In this document: in pieces, positions 34,020-45,046 of the stretch | Layout of the letters: every line of letters starts with the position of its first letter | How positions within the stretch are numbered: the first letter of the stretch is position 1 | Origin: Ilex aquifolium | Taxonomy: Eukaryota; Streptophyta; Magnoliopsida; Aquifoliales; Aquifoliaceae | Length of the DNA stretch: 64,000 nt | NCBI GenBank assembly: GCA_951799425.1 | Contig: OX637391.1 | Span: 28,143,701-28,207,700, forward strand | Direction of reading: 5' to 3' | The notes under the pieces: generated by a model | What the model saw: the letters and a program-made list of their open reading frames with translations, nothing else | The model's database searches: none | What the model was told of the DNA's origin: nothing | Position numbers and translations under genes: made by a program

Positions 34020-34642
34020 TGTCGTAGCGGTGGCCTGTTTGCATTCACTCGCCCCGTTGCTTGGTTGGTCTTGGTGGAAAGCAATGGACAATTATCTTTG
34101 AAGTGCCCAACACCTCCACAGGCAAAGCATCGGCGTGCATCTGTGCCTACTCTCTCTGGTACGCTTCCCGCTCCTTGAGCTATCTGAGGTCTCTGCTGTG
34201 TTGGCCTTTGTAGAGGTGGCTTGTTTGTTGGTACTTGCTCGGTTGATTGCTTGGTCCTTGGGGGGAACGAGGGGCATCTACGTTTGAAGTGCCCATACTC
34301 TCCGCATGCAAAGCATTGGCGCGGGTCAGTGCTTGTTCTAGTCTGAGTCACTTCATCTTCTCGAACTATCTGAGGTCTTTGTCCAATCACGTCCACGTCC
34401 ACGTACACGTCCACGTTCAAGTTCACGTCCTTGTTCACGTCCACCGACACGTACACGTCCACGTCCTCATTCTCGTCCACGAACACGTACTTGTATTCTC
34501 GAATTCAGAGTGTGACCCTCTTCTCGCGAATGGAAGGCCTCAAATCATGTTCAAAGCGTTTAACCCTCTTTGCATCAGGGGTCACAAACTCGATTGCGTA
34601 GCAAGACAATTCATCGAATTCGAACAAATAATTAACCCCTAA
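34019..34642 (-). pseudogene. Unit 1 gag fragment, 3' end lost at the array junction
   Basis: It has the same zinc knuckles as the fuller copy at 38847-39767, but the frame runs out of the array at 34019, after RPPLRQ, into LTR-derived sequence. The protease part is absent. Confidence 0.88.
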
Positions 34643-34780
34643 CCTAAATAAACAACAAATCTTACCTATTTGATAAACACATAACCACAAACAAATTCAA
34701 GCCTAAGGTTTCTTCAACCTAGTCCTACCTTTCTAGTGGTAATCCATACCCTACAGCTCCCATGTAAGACCTAAAGCCTA

Positions 34781-34793
34781 GGCTCTGATACCA
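34781..34793 (-). other. Unit 1 PBS (tRNA-Met)
   Basis: The minus strand reads TGGTATCAGAGCC, 4 bp from the LTR end. Unit 2 (39906-39918), unit 5 (55278-55290) and unit 6 (60402-60414) are identical. Confidence 0.9.
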
Positions 34794-36389
34794 AATCTGT
34801 AACGCCCCAAATACCACCCTGGACGACATTACATACTAAAACCATATACATCATGAGAGCACTAATATCATCCATAAATAAATTACACTTCATTCATCAT
34901 CCATAAAATATTTACATCATTATCCAAAAGAATATGTCATCTTTGGCCTTTACATTTCAAAAATTAATCCAAGTTGCACAGCGGAATAAACAAAAGGAAC
35001 TAGACTACACAATGTTCCAAAAGAATGTCCTAGTCTAGTACAAAAGGAAAAGAGGTCGCTCTAAGCGTCCACCTCGGGATCCACACTCCCGTCTAGCGGA
35101 ATCTCCCAAGTAGCGGGCTCCTCGACCCCTACGTCCTCCTCTTGTAGGAAATCTGAAAAATGTTAGCAGCAGGGGATGAGCACGAAGCTCTGTAGCAAAA
35201 TCTTCCCAAACTCAAACAAGGTTTAGAAAAGCATATAAAACGGTTGGTCTCATTTTCACAAATAGCATATATAACATTTGAAGTAAAACCAGGACATTTG
35301 AATAGATCTCAAGTTTAAGGAACAATAGTAATTGAATGAATAAGTGAAACCATTATACAGTTAACAAACTATATCCAAATATAACCCATTCTACCATAAA
35401 CCGTTTCCAACAAGTTCTCTCGGAATCCCATACTTCCGGAAACTCTTGTCGAAACCATTTCCGGTACAATGCACGATAACCCACAATGTATATCCGACAC
35501 TACCCACGTTACTATTCCGTCATCATTAGTGCTAGGAAATGTTCGTACCCACACGGCGTACAAAGACGTCTACCCACACTATGTGGTAGGAAAAGTTCAT
35601 ACCCGCGTGGCATACAAAGCCGTCTACCCACTACATGACACCCGGTCAATAGTAAACCATGTTAGCATCGTACAACTACGCAAGAGATACTATACCGACA
35701 AACACCTCACCTTCCCAACAATTACACAATTCCCCTAATTTACACGCCATATCCAAGAAAAATCCCCAATTCTCATAAGTTGTGGTACAAGAGTAATACA
35801 ATAAAATGTACAAGAGATCATCATAAATAGCATTTTGTTGTTCACTATGAAACACTAACGTTTTGAAATCGAGAACATAGGAGGAATCAAAAGAAAAACC
35901 CCTTTCTCTTGAAACCTAGGGTTTTAAGATGAGAAAAAGGATTTAATGGTTATTCCACCATATATTTGTTTAAAACTTGATAATCATTGCAAGGATGTCA
36001 AGAATCAAGTAAATACTAGCAAGTATATACGGTTTTGAAACAAAAGAGTACATATAATTTAACCCTAACATCAATGTAAGAGAATAGGAAGAAATCCCCT
36101 ACCTCAACCAAGTATCTCTAGCAACCCAAGCTTTAATGACTCCCCTTTTCCCTTTTTTTTTTCTTGTTCCCTTGCTACTTTCTCTTTCGGTTCTAAGAGG
36201 TTTGAGTGAAAGTGAAGTGAAATTATAGTAGAGGGAATGGGTGGAGAAGTGGGTTCTTGAAAAACTAGGGTTTGATTTTGTTCAAGGTGTAAATCTCTCT
36301 TGATTTTATGTTTTTCTCTTCCTCTCTTCCTCTCTAATGGTTTCTAGGGTTTCAATTGGTGTAATGAGGCTTAGAGAGGTGTAAGGATG

Positions 36390-36397
36390 TATTTATA
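36390..36397 (-). promoter_or_regulatory. LTR TATA box
   Basis: The minus strand reads TATAAATA, some 55 bp downstream of the palindromes in the direction of transcription. This is the likely core promoter for transcripts that would start near 36360 and read into the PBS and gag. The same site recurs in every array LTR. Confidence 0.6.
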
Positions 36398-36450
36398 GTC
36401 AAAGAAATGGAGAAAGAACCGAAGCCGGGTCGGGCTAGGCTTTGCCGGGC

Positions 36451-36516
36451 GTACCGGTACGCGTACCGGTACGGTTGAGCTACTGGAGTTCGGCGTACCG
36501 GTACGCGTACCGGTAC
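36451..36516. repeat. Two perfect 22-bp palindromes in the array LTR
   Basis: 36451-36472 and 36495-36516 are each two GTACCGGTAC decamers joined by GC; both are perfect palindromes. They are 22 bp apart and about 55 bp upstream of the TATA box. The pair is invariant in all six array LTRs (41575, 46699, 51823, 56947, 62071). Confidence 0.93.
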
Positions 36517-37070
36517 GGTTCGACTGCCAGATTTTTGCTCCAACTTCCAGTGCAGTTTTGACCCATTTAGAGGTCGAATTGGAAAATTTTCATGAGATAC
36601 ACTTTTGTAGCCCTAGATGTCTACTATCTACTGTAAAAATTTCAGACCAATTGGACTTAAGGATAAAAAGTTATGGCCGAAATACTAAGCAGTGTCCAAA
36701 ATCTTAAATTCCCAAATTTTCTCTACAATGTGTTTTAACTCCAAAATACTTCCTAACTTCGAATACACCTCATATTACCTCTCCCAAGGTTTCTCGACCT
36801 TCCGGACTCAATGGAAACCTTATTTTGACCTAAAAACCTTTAGAAACTTGTCTATTCATCCTTTCCAAGTTTAAACATCTTCGACACGTAACTTCCCAAT
36901 CAAATTGTCTCCATAGCATTTATTCCTACGGTTTATTCTTATGTCACTACATATATCTACATCTTTACTAATATTATTTACTATATATATATCTCTATAA
37001 ATATATAAAAGAAAATTCAGGGTGTTACAATCCACCTCCCTTAAAGAAAGTTTCGTCCTCGAAACTTACC

Positions 37071-37596
37071 TCAAGTAGCGAACAAATATGGATACTTCTC
37101 CCGCATTTCTTGCTCCGGTTCCCATGTAGCTTCTTCCACTCCATGGTGTTGCCACAATACTTTTACTAATTTGATGACTTTGTTGCGAAGCACCTTCTCC
37201 TTGGCGTCGAGAATCCTCACCGGTTGTTCTTCATAGGTTGCTCCGTCTTGAATTTCAATATCTTCCAAATCTACGACCGGCGTTGTATCCGATTGACACT
37301 TCCTCAGCATCGACACGTGAAACACATCTTGCACCCCGGATAGTTGACCTGGTAACCACAACTGATACGCCGCCTTGCCCACGACTTTAATCACTTCAAA
37401 TGGCCCAGTAAATCGTGGCGCTAACTTGCCCTTCTTGCCGAATCGAAACACTCCCTTCTTGTGTGACACCTTGGAAAACATGTAATCTCCCACTTTTAAT
37501 TACAAGGATCTTCGTCTGTGGTCCGCGTAGCTCTTCTGTCTACTTCGCGCCGTGCGTAGCCTCTCTCGGATGAGTTGAATCTTCTCCGTAGTTTTC
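37071..37596 (-). pseudogene. Unit 1 Pol C-terminus (integrase tail and chromodomain)
   Basis: The minus strand reads [14 protein letters not shown] and [11 protein letters not shown], a stop near 37498, then [41 protein letters not shown] and a complete chromodomain-like end ([20 protein letters not shown] to YPYLFAT). The stop is in place of a Glu codon in the relative at 32835. Everything upstream (RT to integrase core) is deleted. The intact chromodomain frame of 140 codons has a start codon, MGDYMF, but I see no sign of its own promoter. Confidence 0.9.
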
Positions 37597-37794
37597 CCAT
37601 TGTAGTCCTTACTCCGTTAGTTCGCTGCGCACTCTGATATAAATTACAATCTACCAAAGGTTACAGTTGAAACCTAACCCGACTTGTCCTCCCATTTTAG
37701 CTTCCAAATCCATATACATTTTTCCAACGAATTTATTTAAGAAAAATTAACATACTATCATCGAAAATACCATTTTATTGGTCAATACCAATCG
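37597..37794. other. Spacer at the internal deletion of the array unit
   Basis: Non-coding sequence between the pol breakpoint and the minisatellite. It matches neither pol nor LTR. It recurs in every unit. Confidence 0.6.
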
Positions 37795-38551
37795 TTAGAA
37801 TTTTGAATTAAGGAACAAATAAATAATCAAGCTTTGGAATCAAGAACAAATTACTATCAAGTTTAGAAATCAAGAACAAAAGAACAAGCAAGGTTTGAAA
37901 TTAATAACAAACGAATATCAAGTTTTTGGAATCCATAGTAAAGGAACAATCAAATCTTGAATTCCATAACAAACCCATATCAAGCTTTGGAATCCAAATA
38001 AGAAACAATCAAAGCTTGAAATCAAGAACAAAGTAACATTCGAATCTTGGAGTTTATAATCAGGAACTAATAAGTCTCAAGTTTCGAACTCAAAAACGAA
38101 GAGTAATCAAGTATTGAAATCAAGAGCAATTGATTGTCAAGTCTTGAAATCAAGAACCAATGAATATCAAGTATTGAATATCAAGAATAAATGAATCACA
38201 AGGTTTAGAATCAATAACAGATGAATATTAAATTTGGCTATCAAGAGCAAATGAATATTAAGCTTGAAAATCAAGAATAAAGGCGTATCAAGCTTGAAAG
38301 TAATGAACAAAGGAGAAATTAAGATTTAACGGAACAATCATGTATGGAAGTCAATAACAAACAAATGGATCATCAAATTTAGATACCAAGAACAAATGGA
38401 TTATTAAGCTTAGGAAATTAAGGACTAGGAAACAATTAAGTCTCGAGATCAATAACAACGGATATCAAGCTTGGAATCAGAGATAAAGTAATAATCATAT
38501 ATTGGAATCGATAACAAACGACTATCAAGGTTTAAAATCAATGACAAAGGC
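37795..38551. repeat. Unit 1 degenerate ~30-bp minisatellite
   Basis: About 25 copies of a 28-32 bp unit, approximately GAACAAATGAATATCAAGCTTGGAATCAA with many substitutions. It replaces the deleted part of pol. The degeneracy inside one unit contrasts with near identity between units, so the minisatellite predates the array. Confidence 0.88.
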
Positions 38552-38846
38552 AAGATAAAGAGAAAACACCTCTCCCTTGAAAACTAGGATTTCAAGGGCA
38601 TACCAAAAGGATTTTGGTGGTCACCACCCATAACATAGCTTAGAACAAATAATATTTAAGTTCGGGAATCAAGAGCAAAGGAGAAATCAAGAGAAAAATA
38701 CATCTCCTTTGTAAACTAGGGTTTGAAGGCATAAGAAAAGATTTAGAGTTTACCCAACCATAATATATTTTAGAACAAGGTAATATTAACAAGAATGACA
38801 AAACATGATGATTTCCTAGCAGGTAGATATAATTTAGAGTCAAAGA
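38552..38846. other. AT-rich spacer between minisatellite and gag end
   Basis: Contains two CTAGGRTTTNAAGG-like stretches (38587, 38718) and no gene. Recurs in every unit. Confidence 0.5.
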
Positions 38847-39767
38847 TTACATATATATAATAGCCCTACTGGTATCCCCTTGTTCTCCCGTAGGCAAATT
38901 AACATATACCGTAAGTTCTATTTCCTCGAAACCCAATCCAAATTTCACAGCATATGCAGTACGTACAAAAGAATGAGTCGCATAGGAATCCAATAACATT
39001 CGGGCCCAAGAATCGTAGAAAAGAACGATACCTTCCACGATGGCGTTGGAGGCATTTTCCTCCGGTTGAGTTATAGCAAAAACCCTTCCTTGATTGGCGC
39101 CGCCGGGGGCATGAGCTTGTAACGGTCTCTGTGGTGGTAATGGCTGTCGTAGCGGTGGCCTGTTTGCATTCACTCGCCCCGTTGCTTGGTTGGTCTTGGT
39201 GGAAAGCAATGGACAATTATCTTTGAAGTGCCCAACACCTCCACAGGCAAAGCATCGGCGTGCATCTGTGCCTACTCTCTCTGGTACGCTTCCCGCTCCT
39301 TGAGCTATCTGAGGTCTCTGTTGTGTTGGCCTTTGTAGAGGTGGCTTGTTTGTTGGTACTTGCTCGGTTGATTGCTTGGTCCTTGGGGGGAACGAGGGGC
39401 ATCTACGTTTGAAGTGCCCATACTCTCCGCATGCAAAGCATTGGCGCGGGTCAGTGCTTGTTCTAGTCTGAGTCACTTCATCTTCTCGAACTATCTGAGG
39501 TCTTTGTCCAATCACGTCCACGTCCACGTACACGTCCACGTTCAAGTTCACGTCCTTGTTCACGTCCACCGACACGTACACGTCCACGTCCTCATTCTCG
39601 TCCACGAACACGTACTTGTATTCTCGAATTCAGAGTGTGACCCTCTTCTCGCGAATGGAAGGCCTCAAATCATGTTCAAAGCGTTTAACCCTCTTTGCAT
39701 CAGGGGTCACAAACTCGATTGCGTAGCAAGACAATTCATCGAATTCGAACAAATAATTAACCCCTAA
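38847..39767 (-). pseudogene. Unit 2 gag fragment with two zinc knuckles and damaged protease site
   Basis: One minus-strand frame reads FEFDELSCYA and AKRVKRFEHDLRPSIREKR, a TGA in place of an Arg codon (about 39630), then a GGACGT hexamer tract read as Val-Asp repeats (39500-39610). CFACGEYGHFKRRC and CFACGGVGHFKDNC follow, both CX2CX4HX4C. Next are a Pro-rich linker and the protease site DSYATHSFV, where the invariant Gly is Tyr. The gag N-terminus is missing: the PBS is only about 140 bp upstream. The single-knuckle relative at 29661 shows that the second knuckle is a duplication. Units 3-6 carry Ala where units 1-2 have Ser in KQSTEQ. Confidence 0.9.
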
Positions 39768-39922
39768 CCTAAATAAACAACAAATCTTACCTATTTGATA
39801 AACACATAACCACAAACAAATTCAAGCCTAAGGTTTCTTCAACCTAGTCCTACCTTTCTAGTGGTAATCCATACCCTACAGCTCCCATGTAAGACCTAAA
39901 GCCTAGGCTCTGATACCAAATC

Positions 39923-42153
39923 TGTAACGCCCCAAATACCACCCTGGACGACATTACATACTAAAACCATATACATCATGAGAGCACTAATATCATCCAT
40001 AAATAAATTACACTTCATTCATCATCCATAAAATATTTACATCATTATCCAAAAGAATATGTCATCTTTGGCCTTTACATTTCAAAAATTAATCCAAGTT
40101 GCACAGCGGAATAAACAAAAGGAACTAGACTACACAATGTTCCAAAAGAATGTCCTAGTCTAGTACAAAAGGAAAAGAGGTCGCTCTAAGCGTCCACCTC
40201 GGGATCCACACTCCCGTCTAGCGGAATCTCCCAAGTAGCGGGCTCCTCGACCCCTACGTCCTCCTCTTGTAGGAAATCTGAAAAATGTTAGCAGCAGGGG
40301 ATGAGCACGAAGCTCTGTAGCAAAATCTTCCCAAACTCAAACAAGGTTTAGAAAAGCATATAAAACGGTTGGTCTCATTTTCACAAATAGCATATATAAC
40401 ATTTGAAGTAAAACCAGGACATTTGAATAGATCTCAAGTTTAAGGAACAATAGTAATTGAATGAATAAGTGAAACCAGTATACAGTTAACAAACTATATC
40501 CAAATATAACCCATTCTACCATAAACCGTTTCCAACAAGTTCTCTCGGAATCCCATACTTCCGGAAACTCTTGTCGAAACCATTTCCGGTACAATGCACG
40601 ATAACCCACAATGTATATCCGACACTACCCACGTTACTATTCCGTCATCATTAGTGCTAGGAAATGTTCGTACCCACACGGCGTACAAAGACGTCTACCC
40701 ACACTATGTGGTAGGAAAAGTTCATACCCGCGTGGCATACAAAGCCGTCTACCCACTACATGACACCCGGTCAATAGTAAACCATGTTAGCATCGTACAA
40801 CTACGCAAGAGATACTATACCGACAAACACCTCACCTTCCCAACAATTACACAATTCCCCTAATTTACACGCCATATCCAAGAAAAATCCCCAATTCTCA
40901 TAAGTTGTGGTACAAGAGTAATACAATAAAATGTACAAGAGATCATCATAAATAGCATTTTGTTGTTCACTATGAAACACTAACGTTTTGAAATCGAGAA
41001 CATAGGAGGAATCAAAAGAAAAACCCCTTTCTCTTGAAACCTAGGGTTTTAAGATGAGAAAAAGGATTTAATGGTTATTCCACCATATATTTGTTTAAAA
41101 CTTGATAATCATTGCAAGGATGTCAAGAATCAAGTAAATACTAGCAAGTATATACGGTTTTGAAACAAAAGAGTACATATAATTTAACCCTAACATCAAT
41201 GTAAGAGAATAGGAAGAAATCCCCTACCTCAACCAAGTATCTCTAGCAACCCAAGCTTTAATGACTCCCCTTTTCCCTTTTTTTTTCTTGTTCCCTTGCT
41301 ACTTTCTCTTTCGGTTCTAAGAGGTTTGAGTGAAAGTGAAGTGAAATTATAGTAGAGGGAATGGGTGGAGAAGTGGGTTCTTGAAAAACTAGGGTTTGAT
41401 TTTGTTCAAGGTGTAAATCTCTCTTGATTTTATGTTTTTCTCTTCCTCTCTTCCTCTCTAATGGTTTCTAGGGTTTCAATTGGTGTAATGAGGCTTAGAG
41501 AGGTGTAAGGATGTATTTATAGTCAAAGAAATGGAGAAAGAACCGAAGCCGGGTCGGGCTAGGCTTTGCCGGGCGTACCGGTACGCGTACCGGTACGGTT
41601 GAGCTACTGGAGTTCGGCGTACCGGTACGCGTACCGGTACGGTTCGACTGCCAGATTTTTGCTCCAACTTCCAGTGCAGTTTTGACCCATTTAGAGGTCG
41701 AATTGGAAAATTTTCATGAGATACACTTTTGTAGCCCTAGATGTCTACTATCTACTGTAAAAATTTCAGACCAATTGGACTTAAGGATAAAAAGTTATGG
41801 CCGAAATACTAAGCAGTGTCCAAAATCTTAAATTCCCAAATTTTCTCTACAATGTGTTTTAACTCCAAAATACTTCCTAACTTCGAATACACCTCATATT
41901 ACCTCTCCCAAGGTTTCTCGACCTTCCGGACTCAATGGAAACCTTATTTTGACCTAAAAACCTTTAGAAACTTGTCTATTCATCCTTTCCAAGTTTAAAC
42001 ATCTTCGACACGTAACTTCCCAATCAAATTGTCTCCATAGCATTTATTCCTACGGTTTATTCTTATGTCACTACATATATCTACATCTTTACTAATATTA
42101 TTTACTATATATATATCTCTATAAATATATAAAAGAAAATTCAGGGTGTTACA
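39923..42153 (-). repeat. Unit 2 LTR (2231 bp)
   Basis: One T shorter than the unit 1 LTR; otherwise matching. PBS at 39906-39918. Confidence 0.93.
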
Positions 42154-42194
42154 ATCCACCTCCCTTAAAGAAAGTTTCGTCCTCGAAACTTACC

Positions 42195-42720
42195 TCAAGT
42201 AGCGAACAAATATGGATACTTCTCCCGCATTTCTTGCTCCGGTTCCCATGTAGCTTCTTCCACTCCATGGTGTTGCCACAATACTTTTACTAATTTGATG
42301 ACTTTGTTGCGAAGCACCTTCTCCTTGGCGTCGAGAATCCTCACCGGTTGTTCTTCATAGGTTGCTCCGTCTTGAATTTCAATATCTTCCAAATCTACGA
42401 CCGGCGTTGTATCCGATTGACACTTCCTCAGCATCGACACGTGAAACACATCTTGCACCCCGGATAGTTGACCTGGTAACCACAACTGATACGCCGCCTT
42501 GCCCACGACTTTAATCACTTCAAATGGCCCAGTAAATCGTGGCGCTAACTTGCCCTTCTTGCCGAATCGAAACACTCCCTTCTTGTGTGACACCTTGGAA
42601 AACATGTAATCTCCCACTTTTAATTACAAGGATCTTCGTCTGTGGTCCGCGTAGCTCTTCTGTCTACTTCGCGCCGTGCGTAGCCTCTCTCGGATGAGTT
42701 GAATCTTCTCCGTAGTTTTC
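42195..42720 (-). pseudogene. Unit 2 Pol C-terminus with chromodomain
   Basis: Same as the unit 1 copy at 37071-37596, including the stop before VGDYMF. Confidence 0.9.
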
Positions 42721-42918
42721 CCATTGTAGTCCTTACTCCGTTAGTTCGCTGCGCACTCTGATATAAATTACAATCTACCAAAGGTTACAGTTGAAACCTA
42801 ACCCGACTTGTCCTCCCATTTTAGCTTCCAAATCCATATACATTTTTCCAACGAATTTATTTAAGAAAAATTAACATACTATCATCGAAAATACCATTTT
42901 ATTGGTCAATACCAATCG

Positions 42919-43675
42919 TTAGAATTTTGAATTAAGGAACAAATAAATAATCAAGCTTTGGAATCAAGAACAAATTACTATCAAGTTTAGAAATCAAGAA
43001 CAAAAGAACACGCAAGGTTTGAAATTAATAACAAACGAATATCAAGTTTTTGGAATCCATAGTAAAGGAACAATCAAATCTTGAATTCCATAACAAACCC
43101 ATATCAAGCTTTGGAATCCAAATAAGAAACAATCAAAGCTTGAAATCAAGAACAAAGTAACATTCGAATCTTGGAGTTTATAATCAGGAACTAATAAGTC
43201 TCAAGTTTCGAACTCAAAAACGAAGAGTAATCAAGTATTGAAATCAAGAGCAATTGATTGTCAAGTCTTGAAATCAAGAACCAATGAATATCAAGTATTG
43301 AATATCAAGAATAAATGAATCACAAGGTTTAGAATCAATAACAGATGAATATTAAATTTGGCTATCAAGAGCAAATGAATATTAAGCTTGAAAATCAAGA
43401 ATAAAGGCGTATCAAGCTTGAAAGTAATGAACAAAGGAGAAATTAAGATTTAACGGAACAATCATGTATGGAAGTCAATAACAAACAAATGGATCATCAA
43501 ATTTAGATACCAAGAACAAATGGATTATTAAGCTTAGGAAATTAAGGACTAGGAAACAATTAAGTCTCGAGATCAATAACAACGGATATCAAGCTTGGAA
43601 TCAGAGATAAAGTAATAATCATATATTGGAATCGATAACAAACGACTATCAAGGTTTAAAATCAATGACAAAGGC
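42919..43675. repeat. Unit 2 30-bp minisatellite
   Basis: Copy of 37795-38551, with C at 43011. Confidence 0.88.
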
Positions 43676-43970
43676 AAGATAAAGAGAAAACACCTCTCCC
43701 TTGAAAACTAGGATTTCAAGGGCATACCAAAAGGATTTTGGTGGTCACCACCCATAACATAGCTTAGAACAAATAATATTTAAGTTCGGGAATCAAGAGC
43801 AAAGGAGAAATCAAGAGAAAAATACATCTCCTTTGTAAACTAGGGTTTGAAGGCATAAGAAAAGATTTAGAGTTTACCCAACCATAATATATTTTAGAAC
43901 AAGGTAATATTAACAAGAATGACAAAACATGATGATTTCCTAGCAGGTAGATATAATTTAGAGTCAAAGA

Positions 43971-44891
43971 TTACATATATATAATAGCCCTACTGGTATC
44001 CCCTTGTTCTCCCGTAGGCAAATTAACATATACCGTAAGTTCTATTTCCTCGAAACCCAATCCAAATTTCACAGCATATGCAGTACGTACAAAAGAATGA
44101 GTCGCATAGGAATCCAATAACATTCGGGCCCAAGAATCGTAGAAAAGAACGATACCTTCCACGATGGCGTTGGAGGCATTTTCCTCCGGTTGAGTTATAG
44201 CAAAAACCCTTCCTTGATTGGCGCCGCCGGGGGCATGAGCTTGTAACGGTCTCTGTGGTGGTAATGGCTGTCGTAGCGGTGGCCTGTTTGCATTCACTCG
44301 CCCCGTTGCTTGGTTGGTCTTGGTGGAAAGCAATGGACAATTATCTTTGAAGTGCCCAACACCTCCACAGGCAAAGCATCGGCGTGCATCTGTGCCTACT
44401 CTCTCTGGTACGCTTCCCGCTCCTTGAGCTATCTGAGGTCTCTGCTGTGTTGGCCTTTGTAGAGGTGGCTTGTTTGTTGGTACTTGCTCGGTTGCTTGCT
44501 TGGTCCTTGGGGGGAACGAGGGGCATCTACGTTTGAAGTGCCCATACTCTCCGCATGCAAAGCATTGGCGCGGGTCAGTGCTTGTTCTAGTCTGAGTCAC
44601 TTCATCTTCTCGAACTATCTGAGGTCTTTGTCCAATCACGTCCACGTCCACGTACACGTCCACGTTCAAGTTCACGTCCTTGTTCACGTCCACCGACACG
44701 TACACGTCCACGTCCTCATTCTCGTCCACGAACACGTACTTGTATTCTCGAATTCAGAGTGTGACCCTCTTCTCGCGAATGGAAGGCCTCAAATCATGTT
44801 CAAAGCGTTTAACCCTCTTTGCATCAGGGGTCACAAACTCGATTGCGTAGCAAGACAATTCATCGAATTCGAACAAATAATTAACCCCTAA
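43971..44891 (-). pseudogene. Unit 3 gag fragment
   Basis: Same as 38847-39767 but with the Ala codon at KQATEQ. Confidence 0.9.
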
Positions 44892-45029
44892 CCTAAATAA
44901 ACAACAAATCTTACCTATTTGATAAACACATAACCACAAACAAATTCAAGCCTAAGGTTTCTTCAACCTAGTCCTACCTTTCTAGTGGTAATCCATACCC
45001 TACAGCTCCCATGTAAGACCTAAAGCCTA

Positions 45030-45042
45030 GGCTTTGATACCA
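45030..45042 (-). other. Unit 3 PBS, mutated
   Basis: The minus strand reads TGGTATCAAAGCC, one mismatch to the tRNA-Met primer; shared with unit 4 (50154-50166). Confidence 0.88.
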
Positions 45043-45046
45043 AATC

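Larger units (their letters stand above)
34798..37029 (-). repeat. Unit 1 LTR (2232 bp)
   Basis: On the minus strand it starts TGTAACACCCTGAATTTTC after the PPT and ends GGGGCGTTACA before the PBS. It is a diverged homologue of LTR 26082-28553. It contains the CATAACTTTT segment (36550-36690), two 22-bp palindromes (36451-36516), a TATAAATA box and about two copies of a 52-bp block (35518-35640). As the shared LTR it is 3' LTR for the pol fragment on its right and 5' LTR for the gag fragment on its left. Confidence 0.92.
34019..39143 (-). repeat. Array unit 1 (5125 bp)
   Basis: The first unit begins inside gag, at the junction. Private features are T at 35353 (G in all others) and ten rather than nine T near 36160. 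It shares A at 34246 with unit 2. Confidence 0.93.
39144..44267 (-). repeat. Array unit 2
   Basis: Private T at 39321. It shares A at 39371 with unit 1 and C at 43011 with units 3 and 4. Confidence 0.93.

Noticed and set aside
34247..34642. Plus-strand ORF of His-Val repeats (also at 39372, 44484, 49608, 54732, 59856)
   Set aside because: It is the antisense reading of the GGACGT hexamer tract in gag; the opposite strand has zinc knuckles and homology.
36352..36543. Minus-strand ORF rich in VPVRVPVR and YRYAYRYA, repeated in each unit
   Set aside because: It only translates the GTACCGGTAC palindromes inside the LTR promoter region; no conserved start or homologue.
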